A stretch of 64,000 bases of DNA, from contig DDDG01000013.1 of the NCBI GenBank assembly GCA_002336245.1, positions 1 to 64,000 on the forward strand. Direction: 5' to 3'. The notes under the pieces were generated by a model. The model was not told the origin of the DNA. It did not search any database and worked only from the letters and a program-made list of their open reading frames with translations. Of the stretch, positions 24,407 through 34,010 are shown piece after piece. Origin of the DNA: Flavobacteriales bacterium UBA1986. GTDB taxonomy: Bacteria > Bacteroidota > Bacteroidia > Flavobacteriales_G > Salibacteraceae. Made by a program: the position numbers and the translations under genes. Each line of letters opens with the position of its first letter. The first letter of the stretch is position 1.

Positions 24407-25726
24407 GTGATTCCGAACAAACGAGCAGCTTACCACACCCTGGGATGCAAACTAAACTTTGCTGAGACCTCTACCCTTGCTCGGGATTTGGAAGAGTCTG
24501 GTTACGCAAGAGTCGGCTTCGACGAGCGTGCAGATGTCTATGTCATCAATACATGTTCCGTCACTGAGCAAGCAAACAGAAAATGTAGGAATGCTGTTGG
24601 ACGCGCTTTACGGAGAAACCCGGAAGCAAAGGTGGTGGTCGTAGGTTGTTATGCTCAGCTGAAACCTGATGAGATTACCAAGATTCCAGGAGTTGATCTG
24701 GTTCTTGGTGCCAGCGAAAAATTCAAACTCGCCGAACACCTAGAAAATATTGAGAAGAATGGCTCGGCGACCGCAATGGTTGAGCGAATTTCAAAAGCAA
24801 AAGATTTCTTCCCCTCCTATTCCATGGGAGATCGTACTCGCAGTTTCCTGAAAATTCAAGATGGCTGCGACTATTTCTGTGCGTTCTGTACCATTCCTCT
24901 CGCGAGAGGTAAAAGTCGGAATGCAACTGTTTCTGAAACACTGGAAAAAGCACGCGAAGTTGTGGCTCAAGGAGCGAAAGAGATTGTGCTTACAGGGGTG
25001 AACATCGGAGACTTCGGACAAGGAAAAGGGGGGAGTTTTTTTGATTTGGTAAAAGCTTTGGATGAAATCGAAGGCATTGAGCGCATTCGAATTTCCTCGA
25101 TTGAGCCGAATTTGCTTTCAGACGACATCATTGAATTCGTGAGTAAGAGCAAGCGTTTCATGCCTCACTTTCATATTCCACTCCAGTCGGGCTCCGATGA
25201 GCTTCTCCATTCCATGAAGCGCAAATACGATCAAGCCCTGTATACCTCAAGGGTGAAAAAGATTAAATCTAGCATGCCCAATGCTTGCATCGGAGTTGAT
25301 GTGATTGTTGGCTTTCCTGGTGAGAACAATGAAAAATTTGAAGAGACTTTTGAGTATCTCAAGGAGCTGGACGTAAGCTACCTACATGTATTCACCTACT
25401 CTGAACGCCCCAACACAGCCGCCCTGCAGCTCGAAGGAGTTGTGCCCATGGAAAAACGTTCAGAACGCAGCAAAAGACTTCGAATCTTATCTCGCAAGAA
25501 AAAAGAACACTTCTACCGCCAATTTGAGGGCCAAGAAGTAGAAGTTCTATTTGAAGACTCAGAAAACGAAGGAATGATTCAAGGTTATTCTGAAAACTAC
25601 TTGAGGGTAGAACTTCCCTTCGACGCTAAGCTTGCCAATCAAAGCATTAAGCTCAAACTTGCCGAACTCAATTCCGATCTCGTCTACTCATCACTTTATT
25701 CCCCAAGCTTTGAAAGCATCCATTGA
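24407..25726 (+). CDS. mtaB: tRNA t6A37 methylthiotransferase MtaB
   Basis: This 439-residue radical-SAM enzyme adds a methylthio group to t6A at tRNA position 37. The three N-terminal cluster cysteines are in HTLGCKLN, INTCSVT and VVGCYAQL; the radical-SAM motif is C154xxxC158xxC161 (DGCDYFCAFCTIPLARG). HTLGCKLNFAE and ADVYVINTCSVTEQA favour MtaB over MiaB and RimO. A TRAM-like tail follows (~375-430). The GTG start lies 5 bp after the -7 element. The next gene starts inside its 3' end. Confidence 0.92.
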   Translation: MIPNKRAAYHTLGCKLNFAETSTLARDLEESGYARVGFDERADVYVINTCSVTEQANRKCRNAVGRALRRNPEAKVVVVGCYAQLKPDEITKIPGVDLVLGASEKFKLAEHLENIEKNGSATAMVERISKAKDFFPSYSMGDRTRSFLKIQDGCDYFCAFCTIPLARGKSRNATVSETLEKAREVVAQGAKEIVLTGVNIGDFGQGKGGSFFDLVKALDEIEGIERIRISSIEPNLLSDDIIEFVSKSKRFMPHFHIPLQSGSDELLHSMKRKYDQALYTSRVKKIKSSMPNACIGVDVIVGFPGENNEKFEETFEYLKELDVSYLHVFTYSERPNTAALQLEGVVPMEKRSERSKRLRILSRKKKEHFYRQFEGQEVEVLFEDSENEGMIQGYSENYLRVELPFDAKLANQSIKLKLAELNSDLVYSSLYSPSFESIH

Positions 25727-26516
25727 TTTAGACGAACTCTTTCCTAAGGCAGAAAAAATCGTTCGGAGGGTTGGGAAGAAAATTCGTAAAATCCATAAGA
25801 GCTCGGAATCAATAAAAATTGACCAAAAACAATTTCACGATTATGTGACGGAGGTAGATCGTCAATCGGAACAAGAACTCATTCGTGAACTCGGCTTACT
25901 TCTACCCGAAAGTGGTTTTCTTGCCGAAGAGAGTGCGACGAAACATTCAAGAAAAGGTTTTTATTGGGTGATTGACCCACTCGACGGAACGACCAACTTC
26001 ATTCACCGACTTCCCGTTTATGCTGTCTCTGTGGCGCTTTGTTACAACGAAGACTACGTGATGTCTTTTGTTTTTGAATGTCACTCGAAAGAGATGTTCA
26101 CAGCATATAAGGGAGTGGCAATGTTGAACGGGGAGAAAATCCGTGTGAGTTCGGTAAGAACCTTCGACCCCGCCCTTTTGGCCACTGGTTTTCCATTTCG
26201 GGAATTTGATATGCTGGATCCTTATGTTCAGGTGCTCAAACAGCTCATGCAGAAAACTTCTGGCTTGAGAAGAATGGGAAGTGCTGCCGTTGACCTCGCC
26301 TACGTAGCTTGCGGACGTTTTGACGCCTATTTCGAATACAACCTGAATCCATGGGATGTTGCCGCGGGCTTGCACATCGTTCGCTGTGCAGGTGGAATTG
26401 TAAGCGATTTTCATGGATCCGAGGAATGGTCGGATGGATCTCAAATACTGGCGTCCAATCCATATCTTTACAAGGACCTATTGATGGGCTTACATGAAGC
26501 TTTCGAGACCAAATAG
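25710..26516 (+). CDS. inositol monophosphatase family protein
   Basis: The enzyme has the family's metal sites: FLAEESATKH, WVIDPLDGTTNFIHRLPV (DPLDGT motif) and NPWDVAAGLHIVRCAGG near the C-terminus. It dephosphorylates inositol or related sugar phosphates; the exact substrate is unknown. No ATG is available; TTG at 25710 gives a 268-residue protein of normal length with a 17-bp overlap with mtaB. Its end overlaps the NfeD gene by 23 bp, making mtaB-IMPase-nfeD a tightly packed operon. Confidence 0.85.
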   Translation: MKASIDLDELFPKAEKIVRRVGKKIRKIHKSSESIKIDQKQFHDYVTEVDRQSEQELIRELGLLLPESGFLAEESATKHSRKGFYWVIDPLDGTTNFIHRLPVYAVSVALCYNEDYVMSFVFECHSKEMFTAYKGVAMLNGEKIRVSSVRTFDPALLATGFPFREFDMLDPYVQVLKQLMQKTSGLRRMGSAAVDLAYVACGRFDAYFEYNLNPWDVAAGLHIVRCAGGIVSDFHGSEEWSDGSQILASNPYLYKDLLMGLHEAFETK

Positions 26517-27861
26517 ACTTTTACTCCTTTTTCTGTTTTCGCTGATTTCGATTGCGGCGCAAGACAGTGTAAAAAGTTTCGACCCCAAGACGAAGTACGA
26601 AATCTATTACTTCGAAATTCGAGATGAAATCGGGCCGCCATCCTGGCGCAAAACCCAGATGGCCATCGACGAAGCCATTGCCCGCAATGCCGATCTCATC
26701 GTTCTGCGTCTCAATACATACGGTGGATTGGTGGATGCTGCGGACTCCATTCGAAGCAAAATTCTAAACAGTCCGATTCCCGTATTCGTTGTTATTGAAA
26801 ACAACGCTGCTTCGGCGGGAGCACTCATTTCGCTGGCCTGCGACAGCATATTCATGTTGCCCGGTTCGACCATAGGAGCAGCAACTGTAGTGAATCAAGA
26901 AGGACAGGCAGTTCCCGACAAATACCAATCGTATATGCGGAAAAAAATGCGCGCCACTGCAGAGCAAAACGGCCGCAACCCCGACATCGCGGAAGCCATG
27001 GTAGACCCCGACAAAGTGGTAGAAGGCATCAGTCCGGAAGGAAAAGTACTTACCCTAACATCTCTTGAAGCAGTGAAGGTTGGAATTTGCGACAAACAAG
27101 TGGAGAGCTTAAGTGAAGCACTCGAGTATTCTGGCTTGAGCCTATTCAACATCACCAAACAACGCATCTCGACCCTCGATAAGGTAATTGGCTTTCTGAT
27201 CAACCCAGCAGTTAGTGGAATTCTCATCATTCTAATCTTCGGCGGAATCTACTTCGAGCTCCAAAGTCCGGGCATCGGATTTCCGATTCTCGCCGCCATT
27301 ATTGCCGCTAGTCTTTACTTCGCTCCTCTCTATCTGGAAGGCCTTGCCGAGAACTGGGAGATTCTCGTTTTCGTTTTTGGTGTGTTGTTGATTGCCTTGG
27401 AGATATTTGTGATTCCAGGCTTTGGCATTGCTGGGATCACAGGTATAATTCTACTCTTTGGTGGGCTAATTCTAAGCATGGTCAACAACATAGGTTTCAA
27501 TTTTGAGCCCATCAATACCGAAGCCCTCTCTACCTCCATCTTGGTTGTATTGGTGTCGGCTGTATTTGGAATTGGAGGATCCATCGCGCTCGCCATGCGC
27601 CTTCTAAAGACCAACATGTTCAGCAGGATTGCACTGAACGCAGTACAGAAAAAATCGGAGGGTTTTGTCGGGACTTCCCAACTTGAGCAGAAGTTGATCG
27701 GAAAAACGGGAACTGCGCTAACAGTCCTTCGTCCTTCAGGAAAAGTTACGATTGACAACGAAAACTATGATGCCACTTCAGCAGTAGGTTTCATCGAAAA
27801 AGATACACCCGTAATCGTTGAAAAATATGAGGCTGCACAGCTTTTTGTTCGCCCTTGCTAA
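26494..27861 (+). CDS. NfeD-family membrane serine protease (ClpP-like domain plus NfeD domain)
   Basis: The 455-residue protein has a signal segment (MKLSRPNRLLLLFLFSLISI), a ClpP/crotonase-fold protease domain with S107 in ENNAASAGALISLA and a Lys-rich helix near 143-151 supplying the catalytic Lys, four or five membrane helices (~220-370), and a C-terminal OB-fold NfeD domain (GKTGTALTVLRPSGKVTI). Long-form NfeD proteins normally act with a stomatin/SPFH partner; none is in this window. The ATG lies 23 bp inside the preceding gene. Confidence 0.9.
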   Translation: MKLSRPNRLLLLFLFSLISIAAQDSVKSFDPKTKYEIYYFEIRDEIGPPSWRKTQMAIDEAIARNADLIVLRLNTYGGLVDAADSIRSKILNSPIPVFVVIENNAASAGALISLACDSIFMLPGSTIGAATVVNQEGQAVPDKYQSYMRKKMRATAEQNGRNPDIAEAMVDPDKVVEGISPEGKVLTLTSLEAVKVGICDKQVESLSEALEYSGLSLFNITKQRISTLDKVIGFLINPAVSGILIILIFGGIYFELQSPGIGFPILAAIIAASLYFAPLYLEGLAENWEILVFVFGVLLIALEIFVIPGFGIAGITGIILLFGGLILSMVNNIGFNFEPINTEALSTSILVVLVSAVFGIGGSIALAMRLLKTNMFSRIALNAVQKKSEGFVGTSQLEQKLIGKTGTALTVLRPSGKVTIDNENYDATSAVGFIEKDTPVIVEKYEAAQLFVRPC

Positions 27862-27968
27862 AAAATTAGGTCTGCTGACTACCGTTCATATTTCAAGATT
27901 CAATCGACCTGAAATTTATTTACTTTCGGAACCACGAACCATGTAATTGTTCATTCTTAATTTAAACT

Positions 27969-29087
27969 ATGAAAAACACTCTTACTCTTGCATCACTGCT
28001 ACTCATCGCTGCTGCCAGTAGTGCGCAGCACACCATCGACCAGAACAATGGCGTTCTTGATCTTGGTGAAAGCATCATCTACAACACGGCCGACCCGGCC
28101 ACTTTCGCTTCATTGAAGGGAAGTTCGGGAGTCGACAGAACGTGGGACTTCAGCTCTCTTGTTAGCACTGGAACCATCACAGTTGAAGCTGTTGACTCTG
28201 CAGGCACGCCGGAAAATGCTCGAGGTGTCCCCTTCGCAGAAGACGTAGCTTTGAGAGACATCGATCGTTGGATCATGTGGGAAGATTTTGCGCACTGTTA
28301 CAGAAACAGCTCGAACGGTTTAATCTATGTTGGACGTTACAACGATGTTGGTGGATCTCTAGGTCCTTGGGCAATTGTTGCATCGCATCAATACGACAAT
28401 GCTGACTGCATAGGTTGTGAAGTTGAAATGTTCGACTATCCAGCAACTTTCGGAGATAAAGTATCTTCTTCACTCAGATACACATGGTCGGATCAGACCG
28501 GAGCTGTGTTTTACTATGATGGAGATGTGGATGTTGAAATCGACGCTCACGGAACTTTGACTATGCCTGGTGGACTCGTTTTAGAGGATGTTATGCGCAT
28601 TGAAATCAAAGAAAACTGGGACGAGATGAGCAACTTTGGCGGAATGGGTACCAAACTCGACGATGTTGATCACCTTACTTATGAGTATCGTGTGAAAGAC
28701 AATAAGTCTCCGCTCATTCGTCATGAGTACTGGACAGGTGGAGCTTTTCATACTACCAACGGAGATCGCAACAAGTTTTACTTCATGGACGCTTCAAGCG
28801 GAAGTCTAGGAAGCAACACAATCTTTGCGAACTTGGAAAGTGTAAAACTCTTCCCGAACCCAAGCCACAACCAAACACATATTGCCTACAACTTGACCAA
28901 ACCCTCAACTGTAGAAATCAATGTTTTGGACATCAGCGGTAAAAGAGTTGATGTTGTTTTCAACGGCGAGCAAGAAGCTGAAGGTTACAACCTTCCTTAT
29001 CGCCTCGACAACCTAGACCAAGGAAGTTACTTGGTTGAAGTCATCATCGACGGTGAAAGAACTACCCGAAAACTCATGGTGAGATAA
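27969..29087 (+). CDS. secreted protein with T9SS sorting domain
   Basis: This 372-residue protein has a signal peptide (MKNTLTLASLLLIAAASSAQ), a beta-rich middle of unknown family, and a C-terminal type A T9SS sorting domain (VKLFPNPSHNQTHIAYNL, VLDISGKRV, QGSYLVEVIIDGERTTRKLM). It should cross the outer membrane by type IX secretion and be anchored or released. It is a single-gene unit ended by a strong terminator. Confidence 0.85.
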   Translation: MKNTLTLASLLLIAAASSAQHTIDQNNGVLDLGESIIYNTADPATFASLKGSSGVDRTWDFSSLVSTGTITVEAVDSAGTPENARGVPFAEDVALRDIDRWIMWEDFAHCYRNSSNGLIYVGRYNDVGGSLGPWAIVASHQYDNADCIGCEVEMFDYPATFGDKVSSSLRYTWSDQTGAVFYYDGDVDVEIDAHGTLTMPGGLVLEDVMRIEIKENWDEMSNFGGMGTKLDDVDHLTYEYRVKDNKSPLIRHEYWTGGAFHTTNGDRNKFYFMDASSGSLGSNTIFANLESVKLFPNPSHNQTHIAYNLTKPSTVEINVLDISGKRVDVVFNGEQEAEGYNLPYRLDNLDQGSYLVEVIIDGERTTRKLMVR

Positions 29088-29107
29088 TCACGATGATAAT
29101 TCATCAA

Positions 29108-29139
29108 AACCTCCTCGACTTTGTTGAGGGGGTTTTTTT
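29108..29139 (+). terminator. Rho-independent terminator, possibly bidirectional
   Basis: AACCTCCTCGAC (29108-29119) pairs over 12 bp with GTTGAGGGGGTT (29123-29134), loop TTT, then a run of Ts. It separates the T9SS protein gene from the convergent metallo-hydrolase gene; on the minus strand a four-T tail is also present. Confidence 0.85.
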
Positions 29140-29143
29140 ATGC

Positions 29144-29902
29144 CTATAAATTGATGGAGAGGCCGTCGTAAGCGAGGTAAACACCTTCCGGTAGCTCTAC
29201 CTCCACTTCTTGATGAAAGCCTAAGAGGTGTGATATGTGCGTGAAGTAAGTTCTTTTCGCTCCAATCTTCTGTGCCATCTCAATGGCCTGTTGCAAGTTA
29301 AAATGCGAAATGTGATCTTCCTTTCTCAGGGCGTTTAACACAAGTACCTCTGTCCCATTCAAAAGTTCCAGTGTCTCGTCGGGAATGTGATTGGCATCTG
29401 TGATGTAACTGAATCCACCTGTTCTGAAACCTAGAACCGGCAGCTTGTAGTGCAATACCGGCAAAGGGGTGAATCTCACTCCCGCGGCTTCAAATGAATC
29501 CTTTTCAATGTTGTGCATGTTCACCTCGGGCACTCCAGGATAACGGAAATCCTGAAACATATAGTCGAAACTCTTTCGAATTGAGGCCTTCACACGCTCA
29601 TCGCAGTAAACATCCAAAGCACCTTGATTGAAGTAAAACGGACGTATGTCGTCGAATCCAGCAATGTGATCTTTGTGCTCGTGCGTAAACAGAATCCCAT
29701 CGAGCTTTGTGGTTTTGGAACGCAGCATTTGCTGCCGAAAATCGGGTCCAGTATCTATGACAAAAGTCTTAGTTCCATCCTCGATCAGAACCGATGAGCG
29801 CAAGCGCTTGTCTTTGGGGTCATCGCTCAAACAGACCGGATGATCGCTACCAATTACTGGCACTCCCTGGGAGGTGCCCGTACCGAGGAACTCGACCCGC
29901 AC
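29144..29902 (-). CDS. PhnP-like metallo-beta-lactamase-fold hydrolase
   Basis: The 252-residue protein has the zinc-binding motif FTHEHKDHIAGFDDIRPF with N-terminal VEFLGTGTSQGVPVIG, an aspartate ligand in FSYITDANHI and a final histidine in THISHLLGF. This is the PhnP/cyclic-phosphodiesterase branch of the superfamily; the substrate here is unknown since no phn gene is nearby. It overlaps the cysteine desulfurase gene by one base and is last in a glmM-desulfurase-MBL minus-strand run. Confidence 0.85.
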   Translation of the reverse strand: MRVEFLGTGTSQGVPVIGSDHPVCLSDDPKDKRLRSSVLIEDGTKTFVIDTGPDFRQQMLRSKTTKLDGILFTHEHKDHIAGFDDIRPFYFNQGALDVYCDERVKASIRKSFDYMFQDFRYPGVPEVNMHNIEKDSFEAAGVRFTPLPVLHYKLPVLGFRTGGFSYITDANHIPDETLELLNGTEVLVLNALRKEDHISHFNLQQAIEMAQKIGAKRTYFTHISHLLGFHQEVEVELPEGVYLAYDGLSINL

Positions 29903-31026
29903 TAGTTGAAATAAATTTCCTTGAGTTTGGAAACCGCGTAATCGACTTCCTCCTTAGTGTTGTACTTAGAAAACGAAAAACGAATTGCCGGGCGATTTGG
30001 ATTGGAACCAATACCATTCAGCACATGAGAGCCCTTATCGCTCCCCGAGCTGCACGCACTTCCACCGGAACAGGCAATGCCCATTAGATCGAGACTGAAG
30101 AGAAGTATCTCAGACTTTTCACTAGGCGGGAGAGAAACATTGAGCACCGTATAAAGGGATTCACCTTTGGCATCTCCGTTAAAATCAACTCCAGGGATGT
30201 TCGCTTCGAGTTGCTCAATCATGTAGGTCTTCAAGCCTTGAATGTGGTCATGATGACTGTCAACTTCTGTTAGAGCTTCTTCCAGCGCCTTTGCAAGTCC
30301 TACAATTCCGTAAACGTTCTCTGTTCCTCCTCTGCGATTGCGTTCTTGAGAACCTCCGAAAATCATCGGGTTGAGGGAGAGCTTCTGGTTGATGTATAGA
30401 AAACCAACTCCTTTTGGGCCGTGCAATTTGTGAGCTGAACAGGTCAAAAAGTCGAGGTCCAATTCCTTCAAATTGAAATCATAATGTCCCATGGTTTGAA
30501 CAGTATCCGAATGGAAAAGCGCATCGTACTTTCTGCACAAAGCGCTGACTTCTTTCAATGAAATGAGCGTTCCAACCTCATTGTTCGCGTGCATGAGCGA
30601 GACCAAAGTCTTCTCATTACCTTGGAGAAGTTCTTCTAGGTGATTCATATCAACACCACCCAGCGAGTCGAGTTGCACGAAACTTACGTGAATCCCCTTC
30701 TTCGCCATTTCTTCTGCCGTGTGAAGAACCGCGTGATGTTCGATTTTGGAGGTGATGATGTGAGTAACGCCGAGGTCTTGAACACTGCATCGAATGGCCA
30801 TATTGTCGGCTTCCGTCCCTCCAGAAGTGAAACAAATTTCGCTTGGCTCGCTGTGAATGAGGGAAGCTACTTTTCTTCGAGCAATTTCAATTTTTGATCT
30901 GACTTGGCGACCAAATGAATGCGTAGATGAAGGGTTCCCAAATTGATCCTTTAAAATTGGGATCATCTCTTGAAGAACCTCATCCGAAAGAGGGGTCGTT
31001 GCGGCATTGTCGAAATAAACTTTCAT
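29902..31026 (-). CDS. cysteine desulfurase (NifS/IscS family)
   Basis: This 374-residue PLP enzyme removes sulfur from cysteine for Fe-S clusters and tRNA thiolation. Key residues: K200 for PLP in TCSAHKLHGPKG, H98/H99 in KIEHHAV, and the persulfide-forming Cys (C325) in the loop GIACSGGSACSSGSDK. The mobile Cys loop is of the long, IscS-like type. No IscU, IscA or regulator gene is adjacent. It overlaps glmM by 4 bp and the MBL gene by 1 bp. Confidence 0.93.
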   Translation of the reverse strand: MKVYFDNAATTPLSDEVLQEMIPILKDQFGNPSSTHSFGRQVRSKIEIARRKVASLIHSEPSEICFTSGGTEADNMAIRCSVQDLGVTHIITSKIEHHAVLHTAEEMAKKGIHVSFVQLDSLGGVDMNHLEELLQGNEKTLVSLMHANNEVGTLISLKEVSALCRKYDALFHSDTVQTMGHYDFNLKELDLDFLTCSAHKLHGPKGVGFLYINQKLSLNPMIFGGSQERNRRGGTENVYGIVGLAKALEEALTEVDSHHDHIQGLKTYMIEQLEANIPGVDFNGDAKGESLYTVLNVSLPPSEKSEILLFSLDLMGIACSGGSACSSGSDKGSHVLNGIGSNPNRPAIRFSFSKYNTKEEVDYAVSKLKEIYFN

Positions 31027-32408
31027 GATGCTAGCTCTTGAATTTCGTTCACAAATCGCTCGGCTAAAGCTTGAGCGTTTTCTTCTGAATCGCTTTCTGT
31101 GTATACCCGAACGATGGGTTCAGTGTTGGATTTTCTCAAATGTACCCATTCCCTTTCAAAGTGAATTTTCAGTCCATCAATCTCATTAAGCTTCTCAGCA
31201 GAGTATCGTTCTTTTACCTTTTTTAGGATGCCGTCAACATCCATTCCAGGACTCAAACTCACCTTGTTTTTTGCCATGAAATAATTTGGATAACTCGCAC
31301 GCAATTCTGAACAGCTTTTTCCTTCGATGGCCAGATGACTTAAAAAGAGGGCCACCCCAACGAGCGCATCACGTCCGTAGTGCAAGGCTGGATAAATAAC
31401 GCCTCCATTTCCTTCGCCACCGATGTTCGCTCCAATCTCTTTCATTTTGGCAACTACATTCACTTCACCAACTGCGGATGCCTGATAATCCTGATCGAAT
31501 TGTTTAGCCACATCGGCAAGCGCTCTTGTTGAAGAAAGGTTCGACACCACTGCGCTTGGGTTGTTTCGGAGTACATAGTCAGCCACCGCTACGAGCGTAT
31601 ATTCTTCGCCAAACATCTCGCCTTCATTGGTAATGAATGCCAATCGGTCCACATCAGGATCTACCACCACTGCCAAGTCGTACTGTTCTTCGCGCATCAC
31701 TTTCATGATGTCTTTAAGGTTTTCTGCAAGTGGTTCTGGGTTGTGTGGAAACTGCCCGCTCGGCTCGCAATAAAGCTCGCGAACCTCTTCAACACCCAAT
31801 GCTTTTAACATGGCTGGAATCGCGATGCCACCAACTGAGTTTACACCATCAACCGCCACCTTAAATCCACGCTTCTTAATCGCCTCCACATTCACCAATG
31901 GAAGCTTCAAAATTTCTTCAATGTGAAAGGCCAGCGAATCAATGGGCTCCAGTTCTTTCCCAAGATCCTCAACTTGAGCAAAATCAAAATCCAAAGACTC
32001 TACCAATTCCAAGAGTTGTTTTCCTCGATCCGCGGAAATGAACTCGCCGCTCTCATCAAGCAGCTTAAGGGCGTTCCAATTCACTGGGTTATGACTTGCC
32101 GTAAGAATAATTCCTCCTTGTGCTTTTACTTTTGGAACCACCATTTCAACTGCTGGTGTGGTCGCCAAACCAAGGTCCATCACATGGATTCCCAGTCCAA
32201 TGAGACTTTGCTTTACAAGCGAGCTAATCATATCACCTGAAGGCCGTGCATCTCTTCCAATCACAACTGTAACAGAAGACTTGTGTCCCAATTTCAGCAT
32301 TTGCCCGTAAGCAGAGGCGAATTTCACGACGTCGATGGGACTCAGATTTTCTCCTGCCTTCCCGCCAATGGTACCGCGGATTCCGGAGATCGATTTGATT
32401 AGTGTCAT
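31023..32408 (-). CDS. glmM: phosphoglucosamine mutase
   Basis: The 461-residue protein converts glucosamine-6-phosphate to glucosamine-1-phosphate for peptidoglycan and LPS precursors. The phosphoserine S105 lies in ILTASHNPVNWNALKLL, the Mg loop is VDPDVDRLAF, the sugar-binding loop GEGNGGVIYP, and the phosphate-binding end RKSNTEPIVRVYTES. The Bacteroidota enzyme also resembles phosphomannomutases, so substrate preference is a family-level call. A TATCTTTG promoter element lies 37 bp upstream. Confidence 0.88.
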   Translation of the reverse strand: MTLIKSISGIRGTIGGKAGENLSPIDVVKFASAYGQMLKLGHKSSVTVVIGRDARPSGDMISSLVKQSLIGLGIHVMDLGLATTPAVEMVVPKVKAQGGIILTASHNPVNWNALKLLDESGEFISADRGKQLLELVESLDFDFAQVEDLGKELEPIDSLAFHIEEILKLPLVNVEAIKKRGFKVAVDGVNSVGGIAIPAMLKALGVEEVRELYCEPSGQFPHNPEPLAENLKDIMKVMREEQYDLAVVVDPDVDRLAFITNEGEMFGEEYTLVAVADYVLRNNPSAVVSNLSSTRALADVAKQFDQDYQASAVGEVNVVAKMKEIGANIGGEGNGGVIYPALHYGRDALVGVALFLSHLAIEGKSCSELRASYPNYFMAKNKVSLSPGMDVDGILKKVKERYSAEKLNEIDGLKIHFEREWVHLRKSNTEPIVRVYTESDSEENAQALAERFVNEIQELAS

Positions 32409-32445
32409 AGGATTAAGGGGAATATAAGCTTGTACGAAACGGCTG

Positions 32446-32453
32446 CAAAGATA
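32446..32453 (-). promoter_or_regulatory. promoter -7 element of glmM
   Basis: On the minus strand TATCTTTG is followed by CAGCCG, matching TAnnTTTG; it is 37 bp from the glmM ATG. Confidence 0.6.
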
Positions 32454-32567
32454 TGTCGATGCGCGAGAATTGTAAAGCCCTAAATGAGCGACGAATCGAT
32501 AAAAAATTCACAATTCACAACTGATAATTATTCGGATTTAGCCTGAAAAGTGGCCTCGCTATTTTCC

Positions 32568-32575
32568 TACATTTG
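32568..32575 (+). promoter_or_regulatory. promoter -7 element of the TPR protein operon
   Basis: TACATTTG matches TAnnTTTG and lies 16 bp before the ATG at 32592. It falls inside the frame of a longer GTG reading from 32550, which argues against that start. Confidence 0.6.
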
Positions 32576-32591
32576 TGATAGTAGCCAGCCA

Positions 32592-34010
32592 ATGGATTCG
32601 AATTCAGATCTGTTTCCCGAAGACTTTTTTCACAACAAGCTTGTAGAGCGTTTTGAAGAAATGCTGCGTTCCGGTGACAGCCGCTACTTTGATGCAGACG
32701 AGTTTGAGGATATTTTTGAATATTACCTGATTCTTCGAAAGCACGAACGAGCCCACAAAGTCATCGACACAGCCAAAAGTCAACACCCCTATTCCACGGC
32801 CTTAAAAATTCGTGAAGCTGAGTTGTACATGGCCCAAAACGATTTTAAAAAGGCAAATACCCTTCTCGGACGAATTGAAGGTGAGGCTTCTGGATTACCT
32901 GAGTATTTTGTCACGAAAGCACAAATCTTAAATCGTCAAAAGCTCCACCACAAATCGATCTATTACCTCAAGAAAGCCTTAGAACTTGCTGGCAATGACA
33001 ATGGCGACATTCTCATTCAACTGGCTTATCAGTACTGCAAGACCAAGGAGGTTAAAAAAGTAAAGCAAACCCTTAAAAAGTTTGTCCAAACTGCTGAATA
33101 CCATGAAGATGCACTCTTTGAAGTGACGAATTTTTTTGAGTTCAACGAGCTTAAAAATGAAGGCGTAGAATTCCTCCAGAACTACATTGATGAGGATCCA
33201 TACTCCAGCATGGCTTGGTACAATTTGGGCAATCTTCAGAGCAGCAGAAACGAATTTGAAAAAGCAATTGAAGCCTACGATTATGCTTTGATTTGTAATG
33301 AAGAATTTTCCTCAGCCTACTTCAATAAGGCCAATACCTTGGCAAGACTGGAGCGCTACGACGAAGCAATTGAAGTGTACAAAAGCACTTTGGACTTTGA
33401 AGAAGCTTCTGCCCTAACTTACTATTACATTGGTGAGTGTTACGAGCAATCTGAAAACTTTCAGAACGCTTATACCTACTACTACAAAGCAGTGAAAAGT
33501 GATAAGAATTTCGCGGATGCTTGGTTGGGTATTGGAATTTCTTTAGACAATATGAACCGCCTCACGGAGGGCGTTCATTACATTAAAAAGGCTTTAAGCC
33601 TTGAGCCAGAAAATTCAGATTTTTGGTATGTTCTTGCAGAAATAGAACGAAAATTAGGCTTCGTAGAAGAAGCGCGCTATGCATTTGAGAAGGTCCTTGA
33701 GTTGGATGAGTTTAACACCGAAGTGTATTTAGACTTTTCCGCCATGTACTATCAGCATGAGCTTTGGAGTGAAGCCTTAGAGGTAATTAAAAGAGGTATT
33801 AAAAATCACCCAGAAGAATACGAGATGAGTTATCGATTGACGGCTTATCTCTATGGCTTGAAAAGGCGCGGTGAAGCTGAACAAATTCTTAGAGCAGTAT
33901 TATCCTTGGCACCTGCCGGGATTGACGATATGTTCGAATACATGCCCGAAATGAAATCAGACGATTACATTCGCGAGCTTATTGACACCTATACGGAGGA
34001 CAGAGAGTGA
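32592..34010 (+). CDS. tetratricopeptide repeat protein
   Basis: This 472-residue cytosolic protein (no signal peptide) is built of about eleven TPR units; clear ones include YSSMAWYNLGNLQSSRNEFE, KAIEAYDYALICNEEFSSAY and NFADAWLGIGISLDNMNRLT. Such proteins are scaffolds for protein-protein contacts; the partner is unknown. The ATG at 32592 is preferred because a -7 element lies just upstream. It overlaps the ComA gene by 4 bp (GTGA) and leads the operon TPR-ComA-rhodanese-DUF368-AroE-Xer. Confidence 0.88.
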   Translation: MDSNSDLFPEDFFHNKLVERFEEMLRSGDSRYFDADEFEDIFEYYLILRKHERAHKVIDTAKSQHPYSTALKIREAELYMAQNDFKKANTLLGRIEGEASGLPEYFVTKAQILNRQKLHHKSIYYLKKALELAGNDNGDILIQLAYQYCKTKEVKKVKQTLKKFVQTAEYHEDALFEVTNFFEFNELKNEGVEFLQNYIDEDPYSSMAWYNLGNLQSSRNEFEKAIEAYDYALICNEEFSSAYFNKANTLARLERYDEAIEVYKSTLDFEEASALTYYYIGECYEQSENFQNAYTYYYKAVKSDKNFADAWLGIGISLDNMNRLTEGVHYIKKALSLEPENSDFWYVLAEIERKLGFVEEARYAFEKVLELDEFNTEVYLDFSAMYYQHELWSEALEVIKRGIKNHPEEYEMSYRLTAYLYGLKRRGEAEQILRAVLSLAPAGIDDMFEYMPEMKSDDYIRELIDTYTEDRE